Made by a program: the position numbers and the translations under genes. DNA of 59,940 nt from a virus: positions 1 through 59,940 of IMG/VR virus record IMGVR_UViG_3300032289_000580; one strand, 5' to 3'. Positions 1 to 6,449 of this stretch are shown piece by piece. Positions within the stretch are counted from its first letter, which is position 1, and each line of letters starts with the position of its first letter. The notes beneath the pieces are model-generated. The model was given only the letters and a program-made list of their open reading frames with translations. It was not told where the DNA came from and did no database searches.

Positions 1-986
1 TGCGCTGACTGCTTTGCACTTAATGCTGCTTGATACTCAGCAGTCTGTGTTGCAGTTGGTTCAGATCCAGAGGAAAATGTATTTAGATCACAACTAAATC
101 CTACTCCCCAACCACCAGTATAATCACAGCCTGCTCCAGACCATCCCAAACTACCAGATGATCCATAAGGTATGCCCCAACCAAAGTGAAAATATCCTGG
201 TCCTCCACCGTTGTACCACCAAATTTCTACATTTAAAACCTTATTCTGGCTAACATCATATATTGGTGTGAAGGCACTCCAGTTAGCACCTTGCTCTATC
301 CAATTGCTAACTCCAAGTTCTCCATTAACATACATCTTAAACCCATCATCTGTGAAACCTGCAAATTTTGTCTGTGTCCAATGAGAAGGAACAGTTATTC
401 TACCAGTAAATTTAATTACAAAGTTTTCAGTCCGTCCACATGTTGAAGGCCCAGGTTGAAGTGAAGCAACAGTAAGAACACCATTACACAAAGCCTGGTC
501 TGGAACAGCGATACCATTTTGTCTTATAAGAGTGTAAACCGTATATGCCAAACCATTAGTTCCAGCAGATTGGATATTTGATTGTGCTGTTTGAAGATTA
601 ATATTGGCTACACCAAGTGCATCGTATGAATCACTCTTATGCTCAAGTGCTAGAGCCACTGTTTCTGTCTGACCATCTACATTTGACTGGGCAAGGTAAA
701 CCTCTTCTAAGGCTAATTCTTCTGCTTCTACTGCATCTTCATAGGCTTCTTGGGCAGCGTCTCTGACATCCCGCAGATTTTTAGCATACATAAACTTATT
801 TTCTGCTATGTCAATCATATTAATTAAACCATCTTTATAGTCTAATTTATCTACTGCACTATTGAGGTTTTCAATTTGTTTTGCTGCTATCGTTAGTGGA
901 TCATTTCCGCTTGCAGGGGACATAAAAAGCCAACCAAATGCAAGAATTGCAGTAGTTGTTATTCTAAATAATTTATTCCTAGTCAA
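1..986 (-). CDS. Secreted PA14-like domain protein, 3' end outside window
   Basis: I read this frame by hand; it stays open to the left edge, so about 328 N-terminal residues are visible. A TTG start at 986 is chosen because AGGGGA lies 5 bases upstream and the protein then opens with a basic-hydrophobic signal peptide (MTRNKLFRITTTAILAFGW, probable cleavage near SPASG/ND). Residues 35-135 are Ala/Glu-rich and probably helical or coiled coil. Residues about 185-275 resemble a PA14 carbohydrate-binding beta-barrel, with FTDDGFKMYVNGE as the core motif. A second helical stretch starts near residue 312. A signal peptide in a phage protein suggests an envelope-exposed product or a virion surface protein, but the role is unknown. 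The PA14 call is from motif memory. Confidence 0.7.
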   Translation of the reverse strand, partial: MTRNKLFRITTTAILAFGWLFMSPASGNDPLTIAAKQIENLNSAVDKLDYKDGLINMIDIAENKFMYAKNLRDVRDAAQEAYEDAVEAEELALEEVYLAQSNVDGQTETVALALEHKSDSYDALGVANINLQTAQSNIQSAGTNGLAYTVYTLIRQNGIAVPDQALCNGVLTVASLQPGPSTCGRTENFVIKFTGRITVPSHWTQTKFAGFTDDGFKMYVNGELGVSNWIEQGANWSAFTPIYDVSQNKVLNVEIWWYNGGGPGYFHFGWGIPYGSSGSLGWSGAGCDYTGGWGVGFSCDLNTFSSGSEPTATQTAEYQAALSAKQSA

Positions 987-1022
987 CTATATCCCCTAAA
1001 TAAACACTTGTTTATCTAGTTA

Positions 1023-1031
1023 ATTATAGCA
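1023..1031 (-). promoter_or_regulatory. Extended -10 promoter TGCTATAAT
   Basis: Read on the minus strand, the site is TGCTATAAT, a consensus extended -10 element. Expected initiation near 1016 gives a leader of about 30 bases carrying AGGGGA before the TTG start at 986. No convincing -35 is seen. It lies in the gap between the FmdB-like gene and the PA14 gene. Confidence 0.6.
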
Positions 1032-1036
1032 TCAAA

Positions 1037-1225
1037 TCATTTAGGATTATCTGTCTTATAAAACCCAGATCCTTTAAATTGAATTCCAAATGGAGTGAAG
1101 TGTCTTGTCATTACTGATTCACAAACATCGCATTTATAAATATATTCGGTATCCATAATACCTCTTGTTATTTCGATGATTGGATGATCTTCATCATCAA
1201 TACAACGATATTCGTATACTGGCAT
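1037..1225 (-). CDS. FmdB-like zinc ribbon protein
   Basis: This 62-residue protein begins MPVYEYRC and ends FKGSGFYKTDNPK, the two hallmark ends of the FmdB family of small putative regulatory zinc ribbons. The family normally carries two CxxC knuckles. Here the second is intact (C32, C35), but the first keeps only C8 and the position of the second Cys is Asp, so zinc binding may be altered or use a nearby His (H14). The start overlaps the stop of the nuclease gene by one base (TAATG), indicating translational coupling. Its role in the phage is unknown; a regulatory zinc-binding role is inferred from the family. Confidence 0.8.
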   Translation of the reverse strand: MPVYEYRCIDDEDHPIIEITRGIMDTEYIYKCDVCESVMTRHFTPFGIQFKGSGFYKTDNPK

Positions 1226-1632
1226 TACTTTCCGCTCTTTTTTCTCGCTTTTGCTAAGGCATCAAAATCTTTGACCTTAGTCTCTCCCAGATATCCCCAC
1301 GCATGCCCATCATTAATCATTTTTTGATTTATAGAGACATCAGATCCGTCTAAAAATACCCAACCTAAAATTCTTCCATATTTTTCTGAAGAATCCATTT
1401 TCTCTGTTTTAATAACAACAGACTTTGCTGAATCAATTGCATTCTTTAAATATGCTTTAGCTTCAAGACCTAACCCTTTTTCAATCTTGTCTGTTGTTCT
1501 ACTTTCTGGAGTATCTATTCCTGCCAAACGAACTCTTGAACTAAACGAGATATCAAATCCGAGATCAATGTCTACATCTATTGTGTCACCATCCACAACC
1601 TTACTAACCTTTTTTACATAATACTCAAACAT
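1225..1632 (-). CDS. Staphylococcal nuclease-like (thermonuclease) protein
   Basis: The 135-residue protein is a complete SNase domain. The start at 1632 is chosen because AAGGAG sits 6 bases upstream; an in-frame upstream ATG at 1680 has no such site and lies in structured leader. Visible catalytic residues are R35, D40 and E43 in RVRLAGIDTPE and R87 in KYGR, coincidentally the numbering of mature S. aureus nuclease, with D16 and D21 available for calcium. The family hydrolyses DNA and RNA with Ca2+. No signal peptide is seen, so it acts inside the cell, perhaps in host DNA breakdown. It precedes and is coupled to the FmdB-like gene. Confidence 0.88.
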   Translation of the reverse strand: MFEYYVKKVSKVVDGDTIDVDIDLGFDISFSSRVRLAGIDTPESRTTDKIEKGLGLEAKAYLKNAIDSAKSVVIKTEKMDSSEKYGRILGWVFLDGSDVSINQKMINDGHAWGYLGETKVKDFDALAKARKKSGK

Positions 1633-1741
1633 GAATCTCCTTAATATTAATGAGCAGTTTATAGACATGCTCAGGTCCATCCTACGGGTAGCGACCCGTC
1701 GTCTGCGACTTCCCAGTGACGGGGTGCAGATTTATATTATA
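1633..1741 (-). promoter_or_regulatory. Promoter and GC-rich structured 5' leader of the nuclease gene
   Basis: A TATAAT (1736-1741) overlaps the Hsp20 stop codon and would start a transcript near 1729, giving a leader of about 97 bases. The leader is far more GC-rich than its surroundings. Two stems share the same segment and exclude each other: 1684-1689 with 1694-1699 (6 bp, 4-base loop), or 1695-1700 with 1718-1723. A third hairpin pairs 1651-1656 with 1668-1673 just upstream of the ribosome binding site. This looks like a switchable cis-regulatory RNA; I do not recognise a known riboswitch class. Confidence 0.5.
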
Positions 1742-2213
1742 CTATTTCTTTCTTCTTCTTACGTGAAGATGGGGCAAAGACCTTTTCTTCTGGTGTAAAA
1801 GAGTCAAGAATTTCAAATGTTTTTGGTCTTGCTTCTTCTGGAACTAACTTAACAATAAGAACACGAAGGATGCCATTTTCCATGACAACCGCTGTTACGT
1901 TCATATATTCAGATAAAGAAAATGTTCGTGTAAATGCTCTTGCACCAATTCCTTTATGAATATATTTGTTTTCATCTTCCTCTGAAGAACCTTTAATTGT
2001 TAAGACATTTTTTTCTTGTTCAATAGAAATGTCTTCTTTCTTGAATCCAGCCAAAGCTAGCTCAATCATATAGGTATCTTCACTAACCTCAACCAAATTG
2101 TATGGTGGGTAGCTTGTTGAATTATGCATTACCTTTTCGAGATCTTGAAAATGGCGATCCCAACCAATAAAAAAAGGATCCTTGAAAAGATCCAGTGAGA
2201 ATGTATTAACCAT
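1737..2213 (-). CDS. Hsp20 family small heat shock protein
   Basis: The 158-residue protein has the Hsp20/alpha-crystallin layout: an N-terminal arm starting MVNTFSLDLFKDPFFIGWD, a beta-sandwich core with the conserved LAGFKKEDISIEQEKNVLTI segment near residues 53-75, and the GILRV-type strand near residue 113. The tail ends in a lysine-rich segment (RKKKKEIV). These proteins hold unfolding proteins in a refoldable state without ATP. Phage versions are thought to help virion assembly or protect the host during infection. A strong AAGGAGG precedes the ATG and a TGATATAAT promoter lies about 60 bases upstream, so it is likely an independent unit. Confidence 0.9.
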   Translation of the reverse strand: MVNTFSLDLFKDPFFIGWDRHFQDLEKVMHNSTSYPPYNLVEVSEDTYMIELALAGFKKEDISIEQEKNVLTIKGSSEEDENKYIHKGIGARAFTRTFSLSEYMNVTAVVMENGILRVLIVKLVPEEARPKTFEILDSFTPEEKVFAPSSRKKKKEIV

Positions 2214-2273
2214 ATTATTCCTCCTTCAAGCGAATAAATTAATTTAGTGGCCTCCTATTGGACAGCCAATCTT

Positions 2274-2282
2274 ATTATATCA
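2274..2282 (-). promoter_or_regulatory. Extended -10 promoter TGATATAAT for Hsp20
   Basis: The minus-strand sequence TGATATAAT lies between tRNA-Gly and Hsp20. Initiation is expected near 2267. The leader would open with a hairpin (ATTGG at 2258-2262 pairing with CCAAT at 2267-2271 on the plus strand) and contains two purine-rich AGGAGG-like sites. I looked for an RNA-thermometer pairing over the ribosome binding site and did not find a convincing one. Confidence 0.55.
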
Positions 2283-2294
2283 TTTTTTCTTTTG

Positions 2295-2365
2295 AGCGGA
2301 TGATGAGAATCGAACTCACCCCTTCTGCTTGGAAGGCAGAGGCACTACCAATATGCAACATCCGC
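2295..2365 (-). tRNA. tRNA-Gly (UCC anticodon)
   Basis: The minus strand folds as a full cloverleaf. The acceptor is GCGGATG/CATCCGC, the D stem is GCAT/GTGC, and the anticodon stem is TCTGC/GCAGA with loop CTTCCAA. A T arm with TTCGATT and a T discriminator follow. The anticodon is TCC, which reads GGA and related Gly codons. CCA is not encoded. It lies two bases from the encoded CCA of the tRNA-like gene at 2367-2444, so the two are probably cut from one transcript. Confidence 0.92.
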
Positions 2366-2366
2366 A

Positions 2367-2444
2367 TGGTCTCCCCGACACGATTCGAACGTGCATTGAT
2401 CCGTTATGCGCCTAATGGGTAGAAACCATTGCCAATACGGGGAG
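2367..2444 (-). tRNA. tRNA-like gene lacking a D arm, possible tRNA-Arg (UCU)
   Basis: The acceptor CTCCCCG/CGGGGAG, the T arm (GCACG TTCGAAT CGTGT), an A discriminator and an encoded CCA (2369-2367) are clear. The only good anticodon arm is AATGG/CCATT with loop TTTCTAC, giving anticodon UCU with U33 and A37. It begins 7 bases after the acceptor, so there is no room for a D arm, and 19 bases separate it from the T arm. No standard class I fold with a paired anticodon stem can be drawn. It may be a degenerate or unusual tRNA or a tRNA mimic. Confidence 0.55.
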
Positions 2445-2450
2445 ATACAT

Positions 2451-2888
2451 TTAAAACTGTGAATATTTTAAAAGGCTTTTAATTTTTTCTGTACTATCTC
2501 CTAGCAACCCTAAAGCTGTATTACACTGATTACATAAAATTCCTCTTACACAGCCACCACATGAAAATAATCCTGGGCAGCAACTATGGTCATGATCTAT
2601 ATTAGTAGCATTTCTATCTTTACAAGAATGACATTTTCCTTTATAAAGGTTAAATAAGGAGTTATAATCTTCCTCCAACATCTTGTGTCTTTTCCAGTTT
2701 TTTCTATTTTTTGCTGATTTTATTTTAGCTTCACTTAATAGTTTTTCTGGGTTTTGTTTATAATAAGTACTCATATATTCAGAATGACATTTTTTACAAT
2801 AACTTCTTCTGCCGTCTTTGTATCTATTAGCTTTTGCAAACATTTCTAAATTTTTATTTATACCACATTTGCTACAGATTTTTTCCAT
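2451..2888 (-). CDS. Recombination endonuclease VII-like HNH protein
   Basis: The 145-residue protein has two zinc-finger-like pairs in its N-terminal part (C5/C8 and C31/C34). A C-terminal endonuclease VII (His-Me finger) core follows: C86/C89, DHDH at 98-101, CVRGILCNQCN at 113-123, then GLLGD. T4 endonuclease VII resolves branched DNA before packaging; related HNH proteins also act as free-standing mobile endonucleases. Its place among tRNA genes, with its own leaderless promoter, fits either a resolvase or a mobile intruder. The fold assignment is firm and the biological role is not. Confidence 0.82.
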   Translation of the reverse strand: MEKICSKCGINKNLEMFAKANRYKDGRRSYCKKCHSEYMSTYYKQNPEKLLSEAKIKSAKNRKNWKRHKMLEEDYNSLFNLYKGKCHSCKDRNATNIDHDHSCCPGLFSCGGCVRGILCNQCNTALGLLGDSTEKIKSLLKYSQF

Positions 2889-2894
2889 AGCTCA

Positions 2895-2903
2895 AGTATA
2901 TCA
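2895..2903 (-). promoter_or_regulatory. Extended -10 TGATATACT placed for leaderless transcription
   Basis: TGATATACT on the minus strand ends exactly 6 bases before the ATG at 2888. Initiation about 7 bases past the hexamer would fall on the start codon, and no Shine-Dalgarno sequence is present. The endonuclease VII mRNA is therefore probably leaderless. Confidence 0.6.
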
Positions 2904-2927
2904 TTAGTTGAGCTACTCGTCAATAAA

Positions 2928-3110
2928 TTATAAAATCTTTTTCTTTTTATCTTCCATGTTTTTGTTATCCGACTCTGATGCATATAGCGCTCTCATCTGT
3001 GCTTCTGCTGCCGTTCTTCCAGAGTGGCAACCTACCAACTCACCAGTGTCTTGCTTAACAACAGCGTATCCGCTGCATCCTGCTGCATTCTGTTTAATTT
3101 GCCAAGGCAT
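2928..3110 (-). CDS. Small conserved-type protein of unknown function (MPWQIK family)
   Basis: This 60-residue protein contains CSGYAVVKQDTGELVGCH followed by a helix with EAQMRALYASE. I recall this motif from small actinobacteriophage proteins, sometimes next to or fused with head genes, but its function is not established. The two Cys residues (C12, C28) and H29 could bind metal. The C-terminus is a lysine-rich tail. AGGAG precedes the ATG at normal spacing, so the start is secure. Confidence 0.7.
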   Translation of the reverse strand: MPWQIKQNAAGCSGYAVVKQDTGELVGCHSGRTAAEAQMRALYASESDNKNMEDKKKKIL

Positions 3111-3119
3111 TTTATTCTC

Positions 3120-3440
3120 CTAATTGTTTGGTATATCTGGATTATTCATTTCAATAATTCCAAAGTCTTTTGATGCTTTTTTTCCTTCTTCAGTTAATTC
3201 AAATACAACATTCAAATCTTCGTCGTATGTTATATTAACTAAACCCATTTCATATAGCTTCATCATAGATTGATCTAGATGCTCTGCATGAGCCTCCCAT
3301 AAATCTGGTGCAACCTCTTTAGCAAGATCGGTAATTCCAAAGATAAACTCGCCATCTTCTGATATGCCAGCCACCTCTATAGCACCAATTTGTATATAGT
3401 AGTCTAACATTTCTCCGTCATCAGGATTTAAATCTTTCAT
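3120..3440 (-). CDS. Hypothetical acidic protein, possibly winged-helix
   Basis: The 106-residue protein is acidic. Its second half reads like a small winged-helix module: helix HLDQSMMKLYEMGLV, then strands NITYDEDLNVVFELTEEGKKAS. No catalytic motif is visible. AAAGG precedes the ATG. It lies between the small MPWQIK-type gene and the tRNA-Met gene. The winged-helix idea rests on secondary-structure impression only. Confidence 0.6.
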   Translation of the reverse strand: MKDLNPDDGEMLDYYIQIGAIEVAGISEDGEFIFGITDLAKEVAPDLWEAHAEHLDQSMMKLYEMGLVNITYDEDLNVVFELTEEGKKASKDFGIIEMNNPDIPNN

Positions 3441-3454
3441 AGTTACCTTTCTTG

Positions 3455-3528
3455 TACACCAGGTAGGACTTGAACCTACGATAGCCGAATTATGAGTTCG
3501 GGGCCTTAACCAACTTGGCTACTGGTGC
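3455..3528 (-). tRNA. tRNA-Met (CAU anticodon)
   Basis: The minus strand folds as a cloverleaf. The acceptor is GCACCAG/CTGGTGT with a G-U closing pair, and the D stem is a 3-bp GCC/GGC. The anticodon stem CCGAA/TTCGG carries loop CTCATAA, and the T arm is GTAGG TTCAAGT CCTAC. The discriminator is A and CCA is not encoded. The CAU anticodon could also be modified by lysidine to read AUA as Ile. I see no C1-A72 mismatch or GGG/CCC anticodon stem, so an initiator tRNA is unlikely. Confidence 0.9.
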
Positions 3529-3535
3529 CAAGTGT

Positions 3536-3787
3536 TTATTGTAACGTACCGTCTTCATTTTTGTCAATGGTTGTTTCTACTATCTGCTGTACATAATCAG
3601 AGAAATGTTTCCTTATGTTTCCAGAAGGTCTAGACCCAAGGACTTTCCATAATCTTTTATATTCTATCACATTTGCAAATGTTGTGGGGCATAACAAAAC
3701 TTCGTTATACTCTTTTAAAACTGTTGGTAGTGGTACATGCTTTCCACAGCACTTACATTCTTTAGCTTTTTCTTGGTATATGCTCAT
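3536..3787 (-). CDS. Small zinc-finger-like protein downstream of terminase
   Basis: The 83-residue protein starts MSIYQEKAKECKCCGKHVPLP, with C11, C13 and C14, and a further C33 in LLCPTTFANV. This suggests a zinc-binding N-terminal half. The rest is helical and ends in an acidic tail. Its ATG overlaps the terminase stop as ATGA, so it is translated in step with the packaging motor. I do not recognise the family; a packaging or DNA-end-binding accessory role is a guess from position. Confidence 0.65.
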   Translation of the reverse strand: MSIYQEKAKECKCCGKHVPLPTVLKEYNEVLLCPTTFANVIEYKRLWKVLGSRPSGNIRKHFSDYVQQIVETTIDKNEDGTLQ

Positions 3788-5583
3788 AGTAACGTCATTC
3801 TCTCTATATCGCTTGCCAAACTATCTGGCATTCTAGGGGGCCTAATCATATTTGTAACAATCTCATCTTCTTCTTTTTTACCAAAGTCCTGCTCAAATGA
3901 CATGGACTCATATGTATGAATATTTACTTCTTCATTATTTGAAAACTTTGTTCGGCTTATTGCATTAAATATAGAACCACATACAGCATCCGCTAAATCT
4001 TTAGAACCTTTTCTTGGGTGATCTACTCTGTCTCTCATTATCTTTAACTGTAGTAATTCATCAACAAGTAGGGGTATTGCTGGCCCCCTTAGTCTTTCTT
4101 CCGCCACAACCATTGCCATGTCATCATAATGTTTCTTGGCAACAGATAGAATTTCTGTATTTACTCCATATTGTTTTAGCTGCTGCATCATGTCGTGAGA
4201 GTTCCATCGGTCAAACGTGCACACCTTTATATTAAATCCTCTGGATCTAAGGGAAAGAATATAATCTTTTACTTCAGTAAAGTCAACAGATTTATCTTTT
4301 GTCGGTGTCCAATATCTTACTGCATCAACTTCAATGATAGGTGCTGCTTGAGAGTACGTATCTGTTACCTTTACGTTAACCCATTTTTGCACATGAGACA
4401 TAGCTACGGCACAATGGTCATGCTTTTGTGCTAAGTCTACGTGAAGAAAATAAACCTTGTCTGGGTCTGGAACAAACCATTCTTCAAGTCTTCCGAACCG
4501 ATCTACTGCCTGTGCTCCAACATTAAATGCTTTCTCAACCTTTTCCCTTGATTTAAAAAATGCATCAATTGCTTCTGGTGGCATGCATGCAAACCTAGAT
4601 AGAGCGTCTGTTGGATTTGTATAGAATGATGTTTTGAAGTCATCAATTGTTCTTACTGGGTTAATTTCCCAGGTTGGCCTCTTAAGTGCATATACTTTAG
4701 GAATCTTATATGAAACTATATGATCTTCTTCCCACTGAATTTCAAACTCATTTCCTTCTGTCCCATCTGGCAAATCTTCATACATCTTAAACTTATGTTC
4801 ACGAATAATAGTTTCTTTTTCAGCCACCACCGCATCGTATCTTTGCTGAATGTAATCATTTTTATATCTTGGAAATGAAAGAAGAATTACCTTACCAAAG
4901 TCTGGGAAACGTGAGTCAACTGAAGCTCTGTACATGTCATAAATTGCACTACCAGTTTTAGCCTGCTCATGGCCCGTAGTATTTTCAATACTAAATCCTG
5001 AAATTTCGTCTAGGATTACAACAATAACGTTGTATCCTTCCCATGCCTCACGCTCTGAGTGTCCAGAGTGAACTGTTATAGCTTTATCGAATTGAACTTC
5101 AGATGCCTTTGCATTATATTTCCCAGCAAACCAAGGGGACTTATCAATTCTTGTTTTAAATCCTTTAAAGAAAACATTGTTTGCCTGCTGAGAGTTAATA
5201 GCAATGTTAATAATATCAATACTATCTCCAGGAGGTTTTCCATAATATGTGGCTGGATCTTTTAGGCATAGCAATAGATATACTATATATGCTACCGCAA
5301 TTGTTGAGCAGTAGTCTTTCCCAGAACCTTTGCCTAGCTGAGCAACAACTTCATTTGCTGTCTGCTTAGATCTTATTCTTCCCTCTTCTTCCCCAAAAAG
5401 TTTAATCAGGGTTGCTTCTTTATAAATTTGAGAACTTTTTTCAATTAATGTGTACTGAAATTCAGACAGTAGTGGCAAGCCTAGGTACTCTGGGCTGTTC
5501 ACAAATGTTCTTAAGTCGACAGGCTTTTCGTCAAATTCTTCTCCGTCAAGTATGTCAATTAAATCTGAAAAATTAAACGACAT
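3784..5583 (-). CDS. terL: Terminase large subunit (packaging ATPase-nuclease)
   Basis: This 599-residue protein pumps DNA into the prohead and cuts it. The ATPase half shows a Walker A-like GKGSGKD at residues 84-90 and a Walker B VIVVILDE ending at residue 193. The nuclease half shows HVDLAQKHDHCAVAM, CTFDRWNSHDM and DLADAVCG, the metal-binding carboxylates of the RNase H-like fold. The residue after the Walker lysine is Asp instead of the usual Ser/Thr. ATG 5583 is preferred over a TTG at 5595 because GAGG lies 7 bases before it. It overlaps the putative small subunit by 11 bases. The portal gene is about 38 kb away, an unusual separation. Confidence 0.9.
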   Translation of the reverse strand: MSFNFSDLIDILDGEEFDEKPVDLRTFVNSPEYLGLPLLSEFQYTLIEKSSQIYKEATLIKLFGEEEGRIRSKQTANEVVAQLGKGSGKDYCSTIAVAYIVYLLLCLKDPATYYGKPPGDSIDIINIAINSQQANNVFFKGFKTRIDKSPWFAGKYNAKASEVQFDKAITVHSGHSEREAWEGYNVIVVILDEISGFSIENTTGHEQAKTGSAIYDMYRASVDSRFPDFGKVILLSFPRYKNDYIQQRYDAVVAEKETIIREHKFKMYEDLPDGTEGNEFEIQWEEDHIVSYKIPKVYALKRPTWEINPVRTIDDFKTSFYTNPTDALSRFACMPPEAIDAFFKSREKVEKAFNVGAQAVDRFGRLEEWFVPDPDKVYFLHVDLAQKHDHCAVAMSHVQKWVNVKVTDTYSQAAPIIEVDAVRYWTPTKDKSVDFTEVKDYILSLRSRGFNIKVCTFDRWNSHDMMQQLKQYGVNTEILSVAKKHYDDMAMVVAEERLRGPAIPLLVDELLQLKIMRDRVDHPRKGSKDLADAVCGSIFNAISRTKFSNNEEVNIHTYESMSFEQDFGKKEEDEIVTNMIRPPRMPDSLASDIERMTLL

Positions 5584-6115
5584 CGGCATCCTCAATTACA
5601 ACTGATTCAACGATCCCAGTAATTTGTGAAAGCCTTTTAGCAACATCCATTTTGCATTTTGGGCATCCAGAAGTAACTTCTTTTAATATTTTTACAAGTA
5701 TATCTTGCTTGCGCTCTGTGTCTGCAATTTGTCCAGCTAACTCAGCGTTGTCTAACAGACCTACCTGCTGCAGCATTCCAATTCTTTTTGTTTCAATGTC
5801 TGATATAAGCTTCAGCGCATTAGCCTTAACATTTAGTTGACCAGATTGATCTGCGTCCTCTACTGTCTTCCAGGCCTCTTTAATGAGCATTGCGTAGTGC
5901 TGGTCTGCCCCAGAGATTGCTTCTTTTGCACGTTCTCTTGAAGAGGTGTCATTGTGTACTACAGACTTCCATTCGTCAATAAGCTCAACAACCTCTGCAC
6001 GTTTAAATCCAGTAAGGCTTGCTATTGTTGTTGGGTTGTTACCTTTAAGTAGTTCTTCAACTACTTTATTCATGCGATCATAATGATCTGCTAATTCAAT
6101 TTCGATTGTAATCAT
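5573..6115 (-). CDS. Putative terminase small subunit (HTH protein)
   Basis: The 180-residue protein overlaps the start of TerL. Its N-terminal part has a helix-turn-helix-like segment (PTTIASLTGFKRAEVVELI, about residues 28-46), followed by long helices suitable for oligomerisation (residues 60-150) and a CPKC pair near residue 152. Small terminase subunits are ring-forming DNA-recognition proteins with this layout and genomic position. GAGG abuts the ATG closely, so the exact start is uncertain. The call rests on position and architecture, not a clear family match. Confidence 0.65.
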   Translation of the reverse strand: MITIEIELADHYDRMNKVVEELLKGNNPTTIASLTGFKRAEVVELIDEWKSVVHNDTSSRERAKEAISGADQHYAMLIKEAWKTVEDADQSGQLNVKANALKLISDIETKRIGMLQQVGLLDNAELAGQIADTERKQDILVKILKEVTSGCPKCKMDVAKRLSQITGIVESVVIEDADVV

Positions 6116-6434
6116 CCTCTATTCTTTGAATATCATCTTCTCCGAAATAGGTTCCTGTTTGAACTTCAATAAATTCAACTGGACTTAATTGAGACTCTAT
6201 TCTATGCAGGTCCCCAGCTTTTATATCTATGGAGTGACCTGGTGACATAATTTTGCTTACGCCGTTTATTGTTACATATGGATTACCAGAAACTATAAAC
6301 CAATGTTCATGTCTTTTTTCATGTCTCTGGTACGACAATCTTTTGCCAGCCTCAACATAAATATATTTTGTTTTATGATTACTAGATTCATTAAGAATTG
6401 TGTAATATCCCCACGGTCTATTTTCTGTAGTCAT
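6096..6434 (-). CDS. Mannose-6-phosphate isomerase type II cupin domain protein
   Basis: The 112-residue protein is a stand-alone copy of the C-terminal cupin of bifunctional ManC/AlgA enzymes. It starts RPWGYY and carries GKRLSYQRHEKRHEHWFIV (metal-binding His/Glu), GDLHRIES, and the family ending GTYFGEDDIQRIEDDY. Such cupins interconvert mannose-6-phosphate and fructose-6-phosphate, or act as related sugar isomerases. A nucleotidyltransferase lies two genes upstream, so the two halves of the usual fusion may be encoded separately here. A TATAAT ends exactly 6 bases before the ATG, implying a leaderless transcript. Confidence 0.85.
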   Translation of the reverse strand: MTTENRPWGYYTILNESSNHKTKYIYVEAGKRLSYQRHEKRHEHWFIVSGNPYVTINGVSKIMSPGHSIDIKAGDLHRIESQLSPVEFIEVQTGTYFGEDDIQRIEDDYNRN

Positions 6435-6440
6435 TATATT

Positions 6441-6446
6441 ATTATA
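6441..6446 (-). promoter_or_regulatory. -10 element TATAAT placed for leaderless transcription
   Basis: TATAAT on the minus strand lies in a 15-base gap between two genes and ends 6 bases before the ATG at 6434, with no Shine-Dalgarno site. It lacks the TGN extension seen at the other sites. The promoter would serve the cupin gene and the terminase genes below it. Confidence 0.5.
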
Positions 6447-6449
6447 CTT

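Noticed and set aside
1225-1680. Longer nuclease start at 1680
   Set aside because: The additional 16 residues cover structured leader, have no ribosome site and are not part of the SNase fold; AAGGAG sits before 1632.
2213-2282. RNA thermometer in the Hsp20 leader
   Set aside because: No segment convincingly pairs with the AAGGAGG; only a small hairpin near the 5' end was found.
2367-2444. Reading the tRNA-like gene as tRNA-Met or Val by the CATAAC stretch
   Set aside because: The flanking bases do not pair as an anticodon stem and U33 is missing for CAU.
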